Source: Cyanobacteria bacterium REEB67
GTDB taxonomy: Bacteria; Cyanobacteriota; Vampirovibrionia; Obscuribacterales; Obscuribacteraceae
Direction of reading: 5' to 3'
NCBI GenBank assembly: GCA_018971775.1
Contig: JAGXAB010000009.1
Coordinates: 54,388-118,387, forward strand
DNA: 64,000 nucleotides
Shown in pieces: positions 62,766 through 64,000 of this stretch (the stretch's first letter is position 1; every line of letters begins with the position of its first letter). The notes beneath the pieces are model-generated. The model saw only the letters and a program-made list of their open reading frames with translations. It did not search any database and had not been told where the DNA came from. Position numbers and translations under genes: made by a program.

Positions 62766-63443
62766 ATGGCCAAAATACTCCTAGTAGAAGACGAACCGGA
62801 CTTCACGGTTTTGATCACCGCCCTGCTCGCCTCCGACCATCACACGGTCGAAGCGGTCGACAGGGGAGAGGCCGCCGTCGATCTTTTGCGTCATTATGAG
62901 TTTGACTGCCTGATTCTCGACTGGAACCTGCCCGGCATGAGCGGTATCGAGGTCTGCAAACACTTCCGCGAGGGGGGCGGCCGCACCCCCATACTCATGC
63001 TCACATCGCGCAGCCATGTCGATGAAAAGTCGGCCGGTCTCGACGCCGGAGCCGACGATTATTTGACCAAGCCCTTCGAAGTAAAGGAATTATCGGCTCG
63101 CATCCGCGCCCTGCTGCGACGCCCGACCGCCTTTTCCGGCAAAAATCTGCGCGCCGGCGGACTGGAGATGGATGTCGCCAACCACACGGTCATCCGCGGC
63201 ACCGAAGTGATTCAATTACTGCCCAAAGAATTTGCCTTGCTCGAATTTTTCCTCAGGCATACCAATCAGGTTTTCAGTCCCGATACACTAATCGACAGGG
63301 TCTGGCTGGCTGGAGAAGAAGCCTCCCCTGAGACAATCCGCACTTATATAAAGCGCCTGCGCAAAAAACTCGATGTCGAAGGCCAGCCCTCATTGTTTTC
63401 GACCGTGCATGGAGTCGGCTATAAATTCGACAGCCAGGCTTAA
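62766..63443 (+). CDS. Orphan OmpR-family response regulator
   Basis: 225 residues. Receiver domain with VEDEPD (7-12), phospho-acceptor Asp52 in LDWNLPG and Lys102 in TKPF. A winged-helix output domain (about 130-222) contains PKEFALLEFFLRH and TIRTYIKRLRKKLD. No kinase gene is adjacent. It is similar in length and motifs to the regulator at 7.7-8.3 kb, so it may be a paralogue and may share a kinase. Confidence 0.92.
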   Translation: MAKILLVEDEPDFTVLITALLASDHHTVEAVDRGEAAVDLLRHYEFDCLILDWNLPGMSGIEVCKHFREGGGRTPILMLTSRSHVDEKSAGLDAGADDYLTKPFEVKELSARIRALLRRPTAFSGKNLRAGGLEMDVANHTVIRGTEVIQLLPKEFALLEFFLRHTNQVFSPDTLIDRVWLAGEEASPETIRTYIKRLRKKLDVEGQPSLFSTVHGVGYKFDSQA

Positions 63444-63547
63444 TTAAAAGAGAGGGTTGTCACGTGCAAATTGCCACGTCTTTGTCACAGAAGCGACCTA
63501 GACTGATTTCACTGAGTGAATGATGCTCTAAACAATGGTGACCGGCG

Positions 63548-63832
63548 ATGGCACAAATTGTCCAAAGACCCGATAAAAAAGTAGATCAGGCCAATCTAAA
63601 ATCCTTTCAGCGTATCTCGGAAGAAGATATGCGCTACTTGCGAGAGCTGGACCGCTCAAGACGCGCGAATACGACCAGGGAAAACGATGAACTTCAAGAA
63701 TCAATACCAATTACGCTGCACCAGCGGCTGCGAGCGGCATTGATTACCGCCCGCAAAATAATGAGGCGCACACTAAATAAGATTCTCTATGAGCGAGTGC
63801 CCGGAGACGAAAGTTATAGCGAAGGCATATAG
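63548..63832 (+). CDS. Small basic hypothetical protein
   Basis: 94 residues, charged and helical. N-terminal half: RISEEDMRYLRELDRSRRA. C-terminal half basic: LRAALITARKIMRRTLNKIL. No membrane segment, Cys or known motif. GGTGAC lies a few bases before the ATG. It begins about 105 bp after the orphan regulator and ends before a strong terminator, so it could be a late gene of that transcript. A DNA- or RNA-binding or adaptor role is possible but not shown. Confidence 0.55.
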   Translation: MAQIVQRPDKKVDQANLKSFQRISEEDMRYLRELDRSRRANTTRENDELQESIPITLHQRLRAALITARKIMRRTLNKILYERVPGDESYSEGI

Positions 63833-63858
63833 ACCAGCGAACAAGTTTCTCAAAATGG

Positions 63859-63897
63859 GACGGGCTCAAGCAATTGCTTGAGCCTGTCGGGGTTTTA
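63859..63897 (+). terminator. Intrinsic terminator with long palindrome
   Basis: A perfect 22-bp palindrome (63863-63884, centre CAATTG) is extended by GAC/GTC with one G-U pair to a stem of about 13 bp (63859-63888), followed by GGGGTTTTA. It lies shortly after the small basic gene. The rest of the window (to 64000) shows no gene. Confidence 0.8.
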
Positions 63898-64000
63898 TGG
63901 CCGCCAGGAAAAAGAGACTGCGCCACCACCACCGGTTGCACGCCAATCTAACTTGACAGAGTGCAACTGATAATACATGCTCTAAGTATAGGTGTAGCTC

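Overview
The window looks like a chromosomal segment from a Gram-negative bacterium with mixed, mid-range GC. It carries a TolC/RND/membrane-fusion-protein efflux operon, an RlpA-like protein, a lipoprotein with a lipobox, and many secreted TPR proteins. It also has a HyfBCEFG(HI)-type membrane complex, a bacterial queuosine-salvage protein, PATAN/GGDEF-type signalling and an FHA protein with a Glu/Ala-rich linker. My best guess, from general resemblance only, is a non-photosynthetic cyanobacterial relative (Melainabacteria/Vampirovibrionia, Obscuribacterales-like). No rRNA or other phylogenetic marker is present, so this stays an inference. I found no tRNA, rRNA, CRISPR array, insertion sequence or prophage.

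Layout. 0-8.4 kb: a 5'-truncated carboxylesterase, a secreted protein with two retropepsin-like domains, a small Cys-tailed protein, a 350-bp array of phased ~42-bp repeats, divergent dapB with a GNAT gene, a small secreted basic protein, and a lipoprotein beta-propeller/histidine kinase/response regulator operon. 8.9-16.4 kb: a six-gene operon related to hydrogenase 4 and complex I. Its large subunit lacks the cysteines that bind the NiFe centre, so it is best read as an energy-converting hydrogenase-related (Ehr) complex, not a hydrogenase. 16.4-21.5 kb: small unknown genes, a Sel1-repeat protein and a divergent pair of paralogous membrane-associated proteins. 21.7-26.7 kb: an FHA protein with a degenerate restriction-endonuclease-like C-terminus, then a TPR protein and a convergent unknown. 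26.8-33.1 kb: the TolC-RND-MFP operon. 33.1-39.3 kb: a TPR protein, an orphan N6-adenine DNA methyltransferase and a TPR-alpha/beta hydrolase fusion. 39.4-46.4 kb: an ArsR regulator, a GlsB-like protein, DUF2252, an RlpA-like protein, a large TPR protein, an SDR and a Qng1-type queuosine salvage enzyme. 46.4-54.5 kb: a REC-GGDEF-EAL protein, a YbhN-like membrane protein with a methyltransferase, a probable broken gene, mutM, a Ca2+/H+ antiporter and glutamate dehydrogenase. 54.5-64 kb: a structured leader before a PATAN/degenerate-GGDEF protein, a Pro/Ala-rich protein overlapping a macro-domain gene, a 1233-residue unknown protein, an orphan OmpR-type regulator and a small basic protein.

Functional themes are proton/cation membrane energetics (Ehr complex, Ca2+/H+ exchange, RND pump), cyclic-di-GMP and two-component signalling, and a large set of exported TPR scaffolds. 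The strongest candidates for new biology are the Ehr complex, the phased repeat array, the FHA/degenerate-nuclease protein, the structured leader at 54.67-54.75 kb and the one-chain double retropepsin. Family assignments come from motifs read by eye, without database searches.
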